Shown: positions 6,673 to 15,529 of the stretch, piece by piece
Position numbering within the stretch: the stretch's first letter is position 1
Layout: each line of letters opens with the position of its first letter
Assembly: GCA_028292145.1 (NCBI GenBank)
Contig: JAQGMX010000388.1
Coordinates: 1 to 17,993, forward strand
Reading direction: 5' to 3'
Source: Variovorax sp.
Lineage (GTDB): Bacteria; Pseudomonadota; Gammaproteobacteria; Burkholderiales; Burkholderiaceae_C
DNA: 17,993 bases
Made by a program: the position numbers and the translations under genes
Notes under the pieces: model-generated
Told to the model about the DNA's origin: nothing
Seen by the model: only the letters and a program-made list of their open reading frames with translations
Databases searched by the model: none

Positions 6673-7551
6673 ATGGCCGCAGAAGGACACGCACCGACCG
6701 CGAGTGAATACATCGTTCACCATTTGCAGCATTGGCAGGTGAACTGGGGCCTTGAACCCGTCACTCAGAAAGCCATTGTCGATTTCAATGTCATCAATCT
6801 CGATTCGGTGCTCTATGCATTGGTGATCGGGATGATCGGTTGCTTCGTGTTGTGGCTTGCCGCGCGCAAAGCGACTTCCGGCGTACCGGGTCGTTTTCAG
6901 GCTGCTGTGGAAATTCTTGTGGAAATGGTCGACGGCCAAGCCAAGGCGACGATCCACAACGCGAAGAGCCGCAAATTCATCGCGCCGCTCGCACTTACCG
7001 TCTTCGTCTGGATTTTCCTGCTGAACGCGATGGACATGCTGCCGGTCGATCTGTTGCCGGCACTGTGGGCCAAGTTCCACGGCGCCACCGGTGGCGACCC
7101 TGCGCACGCCTACATGCGCGTCGTCCCGACGGCCGATCTTTCGACCACGCTCGGCCTGTCGACCTCGGTGCTGCTGCTCTGCCTTTTCTACAGCATCAAG
7201 ATCAAGGGTCTTGGCGGCTGGGGTCATGAACTGATCACCGCGCCTTTCGGTGCACACCCGGTGCTCTGGCCGATCAATCTGCTGATGCAGATCATCGAAT
7301 ACGTTGCAAAGACCGTTTCTCACGGCATGCGGCTGTTCGGCAACATGTATGCCGGCGAACTCGTTTTTATGCTGATCGCGCTGATGGGTGGTGCGATGGC
7401 GGCCTCGTTCTCGGGAGTGCTGTTGCCTATCGGGCACATCATTGCCGGAACCGTCTGGGCGATCTTCCATATCTTGGTGATCACGCTCCAGGCATTCATT
7501 TTCATGATGTTGACGCTCATTTACCTGGGCCAGGCTCATGAAGGCCACTAG
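6673..7551 (+). CDS. atpB: ATP synthase Fo subunit a
   Basis: Subunit a forms the proton half-channels beside the c-ring in the inner membrane. The 292-residue sequence carries the hallmark SHGMRLFGNMYAGELVF. It includes the essential arginine at 220 (E. coli Arg210), Asn224 and Glu229 (E. coli Asn214 and Glu219). TLQAFIFMMLTLIYL near the C-terminus contains Gln273, equivalent to E. coli Gln252. Several hydrophobic helices are evident, for example at about 44-64, 102-120, 158-176 and 258-285. The ATG at 6673 follows a purine-rich AAAGAGACG stretch and lies 23 bases after atpI. Nothing is missing. Confidence 0.98.
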   Translation: MAAEGHAPTASEYIVHHLQHWQVNWGLEPVTQKAIVDFNVINLDSVLYALVIGMIGCFVLWLAARKATSGVPGRFQAAVEILVEMVDGQAKATIHNAKSRKFIAPLALTVFVWIFLLNAMDMLPVDLLPALWAKFHGATGGDPAHAYMRVVPTADLSTTLGLSTSVLLLCLFYSIKIKGLGGWGHELITAPFGAHPVLWPINLLMQIIEYVAKTVSHGMRLFGNMYAGELVFMLIALMGGAMAASFSGVLLPIGHIIAGTVWAIFHILVITLQAFIFMMLTLIYLGQAHEGH

Positions 7552-7572
7552 GCCTGGTATTCAACGCTTCAG

Positions 7573-7600
7573 TTCGCTTTCGTCTTATCTTTTCGCTTTC
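7573..7600 (+). repeat. Pyrimidine-rich leader of atpE with a 9-base direct repeat
   Basis: TTCGCTTTC occurs twice (7573-7581 and 7592-7600) inside a tract that is almost all T and C, just before the atpE ribosome binding site. In E. coli a U-rich segment before atpE raises translation, matching the high copy number of subunit c. This element has the same position and composition, but its function here is inferred. Confidence 0.5.
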
Positions 7601-7612
7601 AATCTGTAATCT

Positions 7613-7618
7613 AAGGAA
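7613..7618 (+). promoter_or_regulatory. Ribosome binding site of atpE
   Basis: AAGGAA lies five bases before the atpE ATG. It is one of the clearest Shine-Dalgarno sequences in the operon, in keeping with the need for many c subunits per complex. Confidence 0.7.
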
Positions 7619-7623
7619 TCATC

Positions 7624-7893
7624 ATGGAAAACATTCTCGGTCTCGTCGCACTGGCTAGTGGTTTGATCGTCGGTCTCGGCGCGATTGGTGCTTCCATCGG
7701 TATCGCATTGATGGGCGGCAAGTTCCTCGAAGCATCGGCTCGTCAGCCTGAACTCATGAACGACCTGCAAACCAAGATGTTCATCTTGGCAGGTCTGATC
7801 GACGCGGCTTTCCTGATCGGTGTGGCTATCGCTCTGCTGTTCGCTTTTGCAAATCCGTTCGCCGCGACTTTCCTGGCCAACCTGCCCCGTTAA
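7624..7893 (+). CDS. atpE: ATP synthase Fo subunit c
   Basis: Subunit c forms the rotating proton-carrying ring. The 89-residue hairpin has a first helix with a glycine-rich face (GLIVGLGAIGASIGIALMGG), the polar loop R40-Q41-P42 that contacts F1, and a second helix with the proton-binding Asp60 in GLIDAAFLIG (E. coli Asp61). The acidic residue is Asp and the sodium-ligand pattern of Na+-driven rings is absent, so the ring should use protons. It has 72 bases of untranslated sequence before it, the longest intergenic space in the operon, with a pyrimidine-rich leader and a strong ribosome binding site. Confidence 0.98.
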   Translation: MENILGLVALASGLIVGLGAIGASIGIALMGGKFLEASARQPELMNDLQTKMFILAGLIDAAFLIGVAIALLFAFANPFAATFLANLPR

Positions 7894-7927
7894 GTCCCGT
7901 TCAACGCCACTCTAGAAAGGTGTTGCC

Positions 7928-8398
7928 GTGAGTATCAACGCGACCCTGTTCGTTCAGGCCATCGTCTTCCTGCTGCTGGTGCTGTTCACGATGAAATTCG
8001 TGTGGCCGCCCATCGCAAAGGCGCTGGATGAACGTGCGCAAAAGATCGCCGCGGGCCTGGCGGCCTCCGACAAGGCCAAAGCGGAACTCGCTTCGGCCAA
8101 CCAACGCGTCGAGCAAGAACTGGTGAAGTCCCGTAATGAGACGACCACCTTGCTGGCCGATGCAGAGCGCCGTGCCCAGCAAATCGTCGAAGAGGCCAAG
8201 GGCCGTGCCACCGAGGAGGCCAACAAGATCGTGGTCGCCGCGCACGCCGAAGCCGAGCAGCAATCCGTGCGTGCCCGTGAGGTCCTGCGCGAGCAGGTCG
8301 CCGCGCTGGCCGTCAAGGGCGCTGAGCAGATTCTCCGCAAGGAAGTCAATGCCGGCGTTCACGCCGACCTGCTCAACCGCCTGAAGACCGAGCTCTGA
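7928..8398 (+). CDS. atpF: ATP synthase Fo subunit b
   Basis: Subunit b is the peripheral stalk that holds F1 against subunit a. The 156-residue protein has one N-terminal membrane helix (about 8-28, ending FVWPPI). A long charged, alanine-rich helix follows (about 35-130) and forms the dimeric stalk, and the C-terminus binds subunit delta. The start is a GTG preceded by AGAAAGG (7914-7920), giving the family start MSINATLFVQ. Length equals that of E. coli subunit b. Its stop is seven bases before atpH, and the atpH ribosome binding site partly overlaps it. Confidence 0.97.
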   Translation: MSINATLFVQAIVFLLLVLFTMKFVWPPIAKALDERAQKIAAGLAASDKAKAELASANQRVEQELVKSRNETTTLLADAERRAQQIVEEAKGRATEEANKIVVAAHAEAEQQSVRAREVLREQVAALAVKGAEQILRKEVNAGVHADLLNRLKTEL

Positions 8399-8405
8399 GG
8401 ACGAC

Positions 8406-8936
8406 ATGGCCGAACTCGCCACCATTGCCCGTCCGTACGCCGATGCGCTGTTCAAGGCATCTTCGAGTGATCTCGAAGGCACGGCCGGCTGGATCGAGCA
8501 ACTCGCCACCATCGCCGCCACGCCGCAGCTGCAGCAGTTCGCGTCCGATCCGAAAGTGTCGTCCGAACAGGTCTTCGACCTGATCTCGGGCCTCACCACG
8601 CATGTTCTGCCGGAATCCGGCAAGAACTTCCTGCGTACCGTGATCGACAACGGCCGCATCGCTGCGTTGCCGGAGGTCGCGGTCCAGTACCGCGCGCTCC
8701 AGAACGCGAGCGCCGGTGCCTCCGACGCCGTGATCTACAGCGCCTTCCCGATCACGGACGCCGAACTGAGCGACGTGAGCGTGGCGCTGGAACGCCGTTT
8801 CGGCCGCAAGCTGACGACGCGTGTCGAAGAAGACACGTCGTTGATCGGCGGCATTCGCGTCGTGGTGGGTGACGAAGTCCTCGACACCTCCGTGAAGGCT
8901 CGTCTCGAGCAAATGAAAGCAGCGCTCACCGCTTGA
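8406..8936 (+). CDS. atpH: ATP synthase F1 subunit delta
   Basis: Subunit delta joins the peripheral stalk to the top of the alpha3beta3 head. The 176-residue sequence begins with the helical N-terminal domain (ATIARPYADALFKAS) that binds the alpha N-terminus. It ends with the conserved LIGGIRVVVGDEVLDTSVKA segment and a C-terminal helix, as in E. coli delta (177 residues). A GAGGACG sequence overlapping the atpF stop supplies the ribosome binding site, so translation of the two is probably coupled. Confidence 0.97.
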   Translation: MAELATIARPYADALFKASSSDLEGTAGWIEQLATIAATPQLQQFASDPKVSSEQVFDLISGLTTHVLPESGKNFLRTVIDNGRIAALPEVAVQYRALQNASAGASDAVIYSAFPITDAELSDVSVALERRFGRKLTTRVEEDTSLIGGIRVVVGDEVLDTSVKARLEQMKAALTA

Positions 8937-8981
8937 TGCGGCGAGGCGGTTGGCCCCATTTATTGAAAGAAGGAAAGAGTC

Positions 8982-10535
<1,554 letters not shown>

Positions 10536-10545
10536 TCGGCAACGC

Positions 10546-10551
10546 AAGGAG
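10546..10551 (+). promoter_or_regulatory. Ribosome binding site of atpG
   Basis: AAGGAG lies five bases before the atpG ATG at 10557, a near-ideal Shine-Dalgarno sequence that fixes the start. Confidence 0.7.
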
Positions 10552-10556
10552 TCCCA

Positions 10557-11432
10557 ATGGCAGCTGGCAAGGAAATCCGCGGCAAGATCAAATCGGTGGA
10601 GAACACCAAGAAGATCACCAAGGCCATGGAAATGGTGGCCGCGTCGAAGATGCGCAAGGCGCAGGAGCGTATGCGCGCGGCGCGTCCGTACAGCGAGAAG
10701 ATCCGCACCATCGCGGCGAATCTCGGCAAAGCCAATCCCGAGTACACGCACGCGTTCATGCAGACGAATGAGGCGAAGGCGGCGGGTTACATCCTCGTGA
10801 CGACCGACAAGGGTCTGTGCGGCGGCATGAACACCAACGTGCTGCGCGCGTTGACGACCAAGCTGCGCGAGGAGCAGGCCGCCGGCGTGACCGTCGAAGC
10901 GGTGGCCATCGGCAACAAGGGTTTCAGCTTTCTGAACCGCATCGGCGCACGTGTCGTGTCGCATGTCACCCAGCTGGGTGACACGCCGCATCTCGAAAAG
11001 CTGATCGGTCCAGTCAAGGTGCTGCTCGACGCTTATGCCGAAGGCAAGGTCAACGCCGTCTACCTCTGCTACACCAAGTTCATCAATACGATGCGCCAGG
11101 AGTCGGTGGTCGAGCAGCTGTTGCCCCTCGCTTCGGATTCGCTGCAGGTCGAAGGCGGCCAGCACGCGTGGGACTACATCTACGAGCCCGACGCCGCGAG
11201 CGTGATCGACGAGTTGTTGGTGCGCTATGTCGAGTCGCTGGTCTACCAAGCCGTGGCCGAGAACATGGCGTCGGAACAGTCGGCCCGGATGGTGGCCATG
11301 AAGGCCGCGACCGACAACGCAGGCAACGTGATCGGCGAACTTAAGCTGATCTACAACAAGACCCGTCAGGCCGGCATCACCAAAGAGCTGTCTGAAATCG
11401 TGTCGGGCGCTGCTGCGGCCGCCGGCGTCTAA
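10557..11432 (+). CDS. atpG: ATP synthase F1 subunit gamma
   Basis: Gamma is the central rotor shaft inside the alpha3beta3 head. The 291-residue protein has the N-terminal helix EIRGKIKSVENTKKITKAM and the C-terminal helix from SARMVAMKAATDNAGN to the end, which form the antiparallel coiled coil. Between them is the globular domain with TTDKGLCGGMNTNV. The length is close to E. coli gamma (287). It follows atpA by 21 bases. Confidence 0.98.
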   Translation: MAAGKEIRGKIKSVENTKKITKAMEMVAASKMRKAQERMRAARPYSEKIRTIAANLGKANPEYTHAFMQTNEAKAAGYILVTTDKGLCGGMNTNVLRALTTKLREEQAAGVTVEAVAIGNKGFSFLNRIGARVVSHVTQLGDTPHLEKLIGPVKVLLDAYAEGKVNAVYLCYTKFINTMRQESVVEQLLPLASDSLQVEGGQHAWDYIYEPDAASVIDELLVRYVESLVYQAVAENMASEQSARMVAMKAATDNAGNVIGELKLIYNKTRQAGITKELSEIVSGAAAAAGV

Positions 11433-11476
11433 GCGTCTCTCGACGTCAACAGATTCAAATTTTTATCGGAGCAGAT

Positions 11477-12892
11477 ATGGCTCAAGCCAATGCAGTGCAA
11501 GGCAAGATCGTTCAATGTATCGGTGCCGTGGTCGACGTGGAATTTCCGCGCAGCCAGATGCCGAAGATCTATGACGCCCTCAAGTTCGAAGGCAGCGCGC
11601 TGACGCTCGAAGTTCAGCAGCAACTCGGCGACGGCGTCGTTCGCACGATTGCGCTCGGTTCGTCCGACGGTCTGCGCCGCGGTCTGATGGTCACCAACAC
11701 CCACGCGCCGATTACCGTGCCCGTGGGCAAGGCGACGCTCGGTCGCATCATGGACGTGCTCGGCGCGCCTATCGACGAGCGCGGCCCGGTCAGCCAGGAA
11801 CTCACCGCTTCGATCCACCGCAAGGCGCCTGCGTACGACGACCTGTCGCCTTCGCAGGAACTGCTGGAAACCGGCATCAAGGTGATCGACCTGGTGTGCC
11901 CGTTCGCCAAGGGCGGCAAGGTCGGCCTGTTCGGCGGTGCCGGCGTGGGCAAGACCGTGAACATGATGGAACTCATCAACAACATCGCCAAGGCCCACTC
12001 GGGCGTGTCGGTGTTCGCCGGTGTGGGCGAGCGGACCCGCGAAGGCAACGACTTCTATCACGAGATGGCCGACTCCGGCGTCGTGAACCTCGAGAACCTC
12101 GAGGACTCGAAAGTCGCAATGGTCTACGGCCAGATGAACGAACCACCGGGCAACCGTCTGCGCGTCGCGCTGACCGGCCTGACCATTGCCGAGTCGTTCC
12201 GTGACGAAGGCAAGGACGTGCTTTTCTTCGTGGACAACATCTACCGCTACACGCTGGCCGGAACCGAAGTGTCGGCACTGCTGGGCCGTATGCCTTCCGC
12301 CGTGGGCTACCAGCCGACGCTGGCCGAAGAAATGGGCCGTCTGCAGGAGCGGATCACGTCGACCAAGGTCGGCTCGATCACCTCGATCCAGGCCGTCTAC
12401 GTGCCAGCCGACGATTACACCGATCCGTCGCCTGCCACCACCTTCGCCCACCTGGATTCGACCGTTGCGCTGTCGCGCGAAATCGCATCGCTGGGCATCT
12501 ACCCGGCCGTGGACCCGCTGGACTCGACCTCGCGTCAGCTGTCGCCGGCCGTCGTTGGTGAAGAGCACTACAACGTGGCTCGCGCCGTGCAAGGCACGCT
12601 GCAGCGCTACAAGGAACTCCGCGACATCATCGCGATTCTGGGCATGGATGAACTGGCTCCGGACGACAAGCTGGCCGTGGCCCGCGCTCGCAAGATCCAG
12701 CGTTTCCTGTCGCAGCCCTTCCATGTGGCCGAAGTGTTCACCGGCTCGCCGGGCAAGTACGTGCCGCTGTCGGAAACCATCCGCGGTTTCAAGATGATCG
12801 TGAACGGCGAGTGCGACCACCTGCCGGAACAGTCGTTCTACATGGTCGGCACCATCGACGAAGCCTTCGAGAAGGCCAAGAAGGTCGCCTGA
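11477..12892 (+). CDS. atpD: ATP synthase F1 subunit beta
   Basis: Beta carries the catalytic ATP sites. The 471-residue protein has the P-loop GGAGVGKT (153-160). GERTREG follows, with the catalytic glutamate at 185 and arginine at 186 (E. coli Glu181 and Arg182), then the FFVDNIYRYT Walker B region and the VDPLDSTSRQLSP loop. The C-terminal loop that touches gamma and epsilon reads DELAPDD (391-397) instead of the E. coli DELSEED, so one acidic side chain and a serine are lost and a proline is gained. Related beta-proteobacteria have similar proline-containing forms. GGAG (11468-11471) is the ribosome binding site. atpC starts one base after the stop. Confidence 0.99.
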   Translation: MAQANAVQGKIVQCIGAVVDVEFPRSQMPKIYDALKFEGSALTLEVQQQLGDGVVRTIALGSSDGLRRGLMVTNTHAPITVPVGKATLGRIMDVLGAPIDERGPVSQELTASIHRKAPAYDDLSPSQELLETGIKVIDLVCPFAKGGKVGLFGGAGVGKTVNMMELINNIAKAHSGVSVFAGVGERTREGNDFYHEMADSGVVNLENLEDSKVAMVYGQMNEPPGNRLRVALTGLTIAESFRDEGKDVLFFVDNIYRYTLAGTEVSALLGRMPSAVGYQPTLAEEMGRLQERITSTKVGSITSIQAVYVPADDYTDPSPATTFAHLDSTVALSREIASLGIYPAVDPLDSTSRQLSPAVVGEEHYNVARAVQGTLQRYKELRDIIAILGMDELAPDDKLAVARARKIQRFLSQPFHVAEVFTGSPGKYVPLSETIRGFKMIVNGECDHLPEQSFYMVGTIDEAFEKAKKVA

Positions 12893-12893
12893 T

Positions 12894-13313
12894 ATGGCAA
12901 ACACCATTCACGTCGACGTGGTCAGCGCGGAAGAGTCGATCTTCTCGGGCGAAGCCAGGTTCGTTGCGCTCCCGGGTGAAACCGGCGAGCTGGGCATTTT
13001 CCCGCGTCACACGCCGCTCATCACGCGCATCCGTCCGGGCGCCGTGCGCATCGAAATGGCCGACGGCGGCGAAGAGTTCGTCTTCGTGGCCGGCGGCATT
13101 CTCGAAGTGCAGCCGAACAGCGTGACCGTGCTATCCGACACCGCCATCCGCGGCAAGGATCTGGACGACGAGAAGGCCAATGCTGCCAAGGCTGCGGCCG
13201 AGGAAGCGCTGAAGAATGCCAAGAGCGACATCGATATCGCGATGGCGCAATCGGAACTGGCCGTGATGGCTGCGCAGATTGCTGCGCTGCGCAAGTACCG
13301 TCAGAAGCGCTGA
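12894..13313 (+). CDS. atpC: ATP synthase F1 subunit epsilon
   Basis: Epsilon binds gamma and the c-ring and can inhibit ATP hydrolysis through its C-terminal helices. The 139-residue protein has the N-terminal beta-sandwich (IHVDVVSAEESIFSGEA, then GELGIFPRHTPLIT, then FVAGGILEVQPN). An alanine-rich two-helix C-terminal domain follows (about 93-139), ending in a basic RKYRQKR. The length matches E. coli epsilon. The gene starts one base after the atpD stop, with the purine-rich AAGAAGG inside the end of atpD as the probable ribosome binding site, so the two should be translationally coupled. It is the last gene of the operon. Confidence 0.97.
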   Translation: MANTIHVDVVSAEESIFSGEARFVALPGETGELGIFPRHTPLITRIRPGAVRIEMADGGEEFVFVAGGILEVQPNSVTVLSDTAIRGKDLDDEKANAAKAAAEEALKNAKSDIDIAMAQSELAVMAAQIAALRKYRQKR

Positions 13314-13331
13314 GCGTTTCGCACCAACGCC

Positions 13332-13357
13332 AAAAAGCCGCTTTCGAGCGGCTTATT
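13332..13357. terminator. Bidirectional terminator between atpC and the diguanylate cyclase gene
   Basis: AAGCCGCT (13335-13342) and AGCGGCTT (13347-13354) form a perfect eight-base stem with a TTCG tetraloop. Five A residues precede it on the plus strand, which is a U-run for transcripts coming from the minus strand. On the plus side only a short T-rich stretch follows. It lies 21 bases after the atpC stop and 25 bases beyond the convergent gene's stop, so it should serve both, and best the minus-strand gene. Confidence 0.82.
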
Positions 13358-13379
13358 GCTTTCCGAACGCGGCCGCGTT

Positions 13380-15395
13380 CTAGCGTCCGGCGGACTGCAC
13401 GGTTCCTCGTCCCGCTGCCTTGGCTGCATAGCAGGCAGCATCGGCTGCAGCCAGCCATTCCGCGACGCTGCGAGTCTCGGCTGTGAGGCTTGCAACGCCG
13501 AGGCTGGCGCCGACGCGCAGCGTGCTTTCTTCCCACGGCAGTGCCACGCCGGCCACGGCGTTCCGGACTTCTTCGGCGATCCGCAAGGCGCTCTCATGAC
13601 TGCAGCGTTCGAGCACCAATGCAAATTCGTCGCCGCCGAGTCGTACGACAAGATCGGTCGAGCGCGTGTGGGCGGAGATCGCCGTGGCGACCGTCAGCAG
13701 CATGAGGTCGCCCGCCAGATGGCCGGCCGTGTCGTTGACGGGCTTGAAGTTGTCCAGATCGATGAACACCAGCGCCGTCGGCAGGGTATGCGGAAGTCCG
13801 GCGACCAGTTGCTCGGCCTTGTCGGTGAAGGCCAGGCGATTGGCGAGGCCGGTGAGCGGATCGTGCGTCGCCGACCATTCGAGCTGCTCGCGCTGGGCCC
13901 GCTGCTCATCGATGTTGTTGACGATCCAGATCGCGCCCATCGAAGCGTCGTTGCCATCGACCATCTTGCTGCGCAGCCGCGCCCAGAACTGGGTGCCGTC
14001 GTTTCTCCGCAGCCGCCATTCCCCCGCATAAGCACCTTCTATGGCGAAAGCCTCGCGTTCCTGGTCGGTGAAAGCAGCGTGATCTTCAGCAGATGCAAAG
14101 ATCAGGCGTGTCGAGCGATCGAGCAGGTCGCGTTCGGTGCATCCGAAAAGCTGACAGAAGGTGTCGCCCGCAAGTTCGAAACGATCCTGCCGCGCGATGG
14201 CGATGCCGACCGGCGCTGCGCTCATGACCGAACGCAGGCGACCGAGCATCTGGGCGTTGAGGTCTTCCAGCCGCGCGCGTTCGATGGCGACTCGCCGCAG
14301 CACGCGTCCCAGGCTGCCGATTTCGCCGCTGGCAGCCGGCCATCCTTCCTGCGCCTCGACTTCGCCGTCGAACAGGTGCTGCGCACGGTTCTTCAGCAGC
14401 TTCAGCGGCGCGAGCAACCAGCCGAGCCACGCGAACATGGCGATGGACAGCGCGACGATGAGCGCGCCGGCGATGATGAGCGCATGCCGCCTGGCATCAC
14501 GCAACGGCGTCAGCAACTGGGCTTCGTCGCGGACGCGCCAGACCAGCCAGTCTGGTCCGGGCACGCCGGCGATGCTGACCACTTCACCGGCCTGTGCGAG
14601 CAGCAGGCCTTGCGGTTCGATCGGTGCGCCGCTGTCGAGCCAGGCCTGGAATGCACCCTTGAGATACGGCTCGGTTGCAAGCGACTGCGCGACCCGGTTC
14701 TTGTCGGGATGCGCAAGGATCGTCCCATTGGCATTCGTCACGACCACGGTCACGCTCGATGTGTAGCCCGACTGCGTCGTCATCACGCTGTCGAGCAGAC
14801 CACGGCTGTTCAAGCGGACCGATCCCGCCAACATGCCGTAGACGCCGGTTTCGTTACGAATCGGCTGAGTGAAGACGACGCCCGGCGCGCCGTCGAGCCG
14901 GCTGTAGATCACGTCGGAAATCTGCGGCTTGCCGTCCTTCAGCGTGTTGCGGAAATAGGACCGGTCCGAAATGTCGATGCCGGGATGCTGAACACCCTTG
15001 TCGTCGACATAGACGCGGACGCGCCCATCCTTCGCCGCCATGAAGAGCAGTGCGAAGATATCTTTCAGCAGCGGCGTGCTCTGGACAAAGCGCTCCAGCG
15101 TCACTGGATCGTCCAGCGAGCCGCCTTCGGCCTGCATTGCGAGCGCCTGGAGCGTGCGCTGCACCTCGATCACCCGGTGAGAAAGTACGGTTGCGGTTCG
15201 TACAGCTTCTCCAATCTCACGTTCGCGCTCGACCGCCAGCATGTCGCGTTCGGCCCGCCCAACGAGCAGAAACGCAATCAGGCCGATGCCGAGCACCAGC
15301 GCCGCGACGCCGCTCAGCGTCAGTCTCACCCTCAGCGAGCCAACGGCCTCGCGCGTCCTTCGCGCGATGTTCGGCTTGCGTGCGCCAGTTCTCAT
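13380..15395 (-). CDS. Membrane-bound diguanylate cyclase with dCache-like sensor, PAS and GGDEF domains
   Basis: The 671-residue protein makes the second messenger cyclic di-GMP. A first membrane helix (about 25-46) is followed by a periplasmic sensor of about 250 residues with the dCache-like motif DISDRSYFRNTL (141-152). A second helix (about 305-330), a HAMP-like linker, a PAS domain (about 388-500, with FWARLRSKMVDG) and a GGDEF domain (about 505-668) follow. The catalytic motif is intact (GGDEF, 587-591), and the RxxD inhibitory site is present five residues before it (RSTD, 578-581), so the product should feed back on the enzyme. There is no EAL domain. The ligand of the sensor cannot be read from sequence. 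The gene converges on the atp operon. Confidence 0.93.
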   Translation of the reverse strand: MRTGARKPNIARRTREAVGSLRVRLTLSGVAALVLGIGLIAFLLVGRAERDMLAVEREREIGEAVRTATVLSHRVIEVQRTLQALAMQAEGGSLDDPVTLERFVQSTPLLKDIFALLFMAAKDGRVRVYVDDKGVQHPGIDISDRSYFRNTLKDGKPQISDVIYSRLDGAPGVVFTQPIRNETGVYGMLAGSVRLNSRGLLDSVMTTQSGYTSSVTVVVTNANGTILAHPDKNRVAQSLATEPYLKGAFQAWLDSGAPIEPQGLLLAQAGEVVSIAGVPGPDWLVWRVRDEAQLLTPLRDARRHALIIAGALIVALSIAMFAWLGWLLAPLKLLKNRAQHLFDGEVEAQEGWPAASGEIGSLGRVLRRVAIERARLEDLNAQMLGRLRSVMSAAPVGIAIARQDRFELAGDTFCQLFGCTERDLLDRSTRLIFASAEDHAAFTDQEREAFAIEGAYAGEWRLRRNDGTQFWARLRSKMVDGNDASMGAIWIVNNIDEQRAQREQLEWSATHDPLTGLANRLAFTDKAEQLVAGLPHTLPTALVFIDLDNFKPVNDTAGHLAGDLMLLTVATAISAHTRSTDLVVRLGGDEFALVLERCSHESALRIAEEVRNAVAGVALPWEESTLRVGASLGVASLTAETRSVAEWLAAADAACYAAKAAGRGTVQSAGR

Positions 15396-15529
15396 CGATC
15401 GTTCGTGGGGGCGTTCACATCGGGTAAATCGACATGCGGCAGGGCACTCGGGCCAGGTCGCGAAGCCTGGTCGGGCGCGCGGGCAAGGCCGTGATTGTCG
15501 CGCGCTTCGCCTGCAAATCTTAAAGATCC

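Noticed and set aside
6149..7551. Lower GC of atpI/atpB as a sign of horizontal transfer
   Set aside because: Membrane proteins use T-rich codons for hydrophobic residues, and the operon order and content are the standard ones. Composition alone does not support transfer.
15453..15470. CCAGG/CCTGG inverted repeat between the FAH-family gene and the cyclase gene, considered as a terminator
   Set aside because: The stem is only five bases with an eight-base loop and no U-run on either strand. It is too weak to call.
13356..15494. Long open frame of 712 codons on the plus strand opposite the diguanylate cyclase gene
   Set aside because: It mirrors the codon pattern of the GC-rich gene below it, has no recognisable domain, and is Arg/Ala/His-rich as expected for an antisense shadow. 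The minus strand has intact PAS and GGDEF domains.
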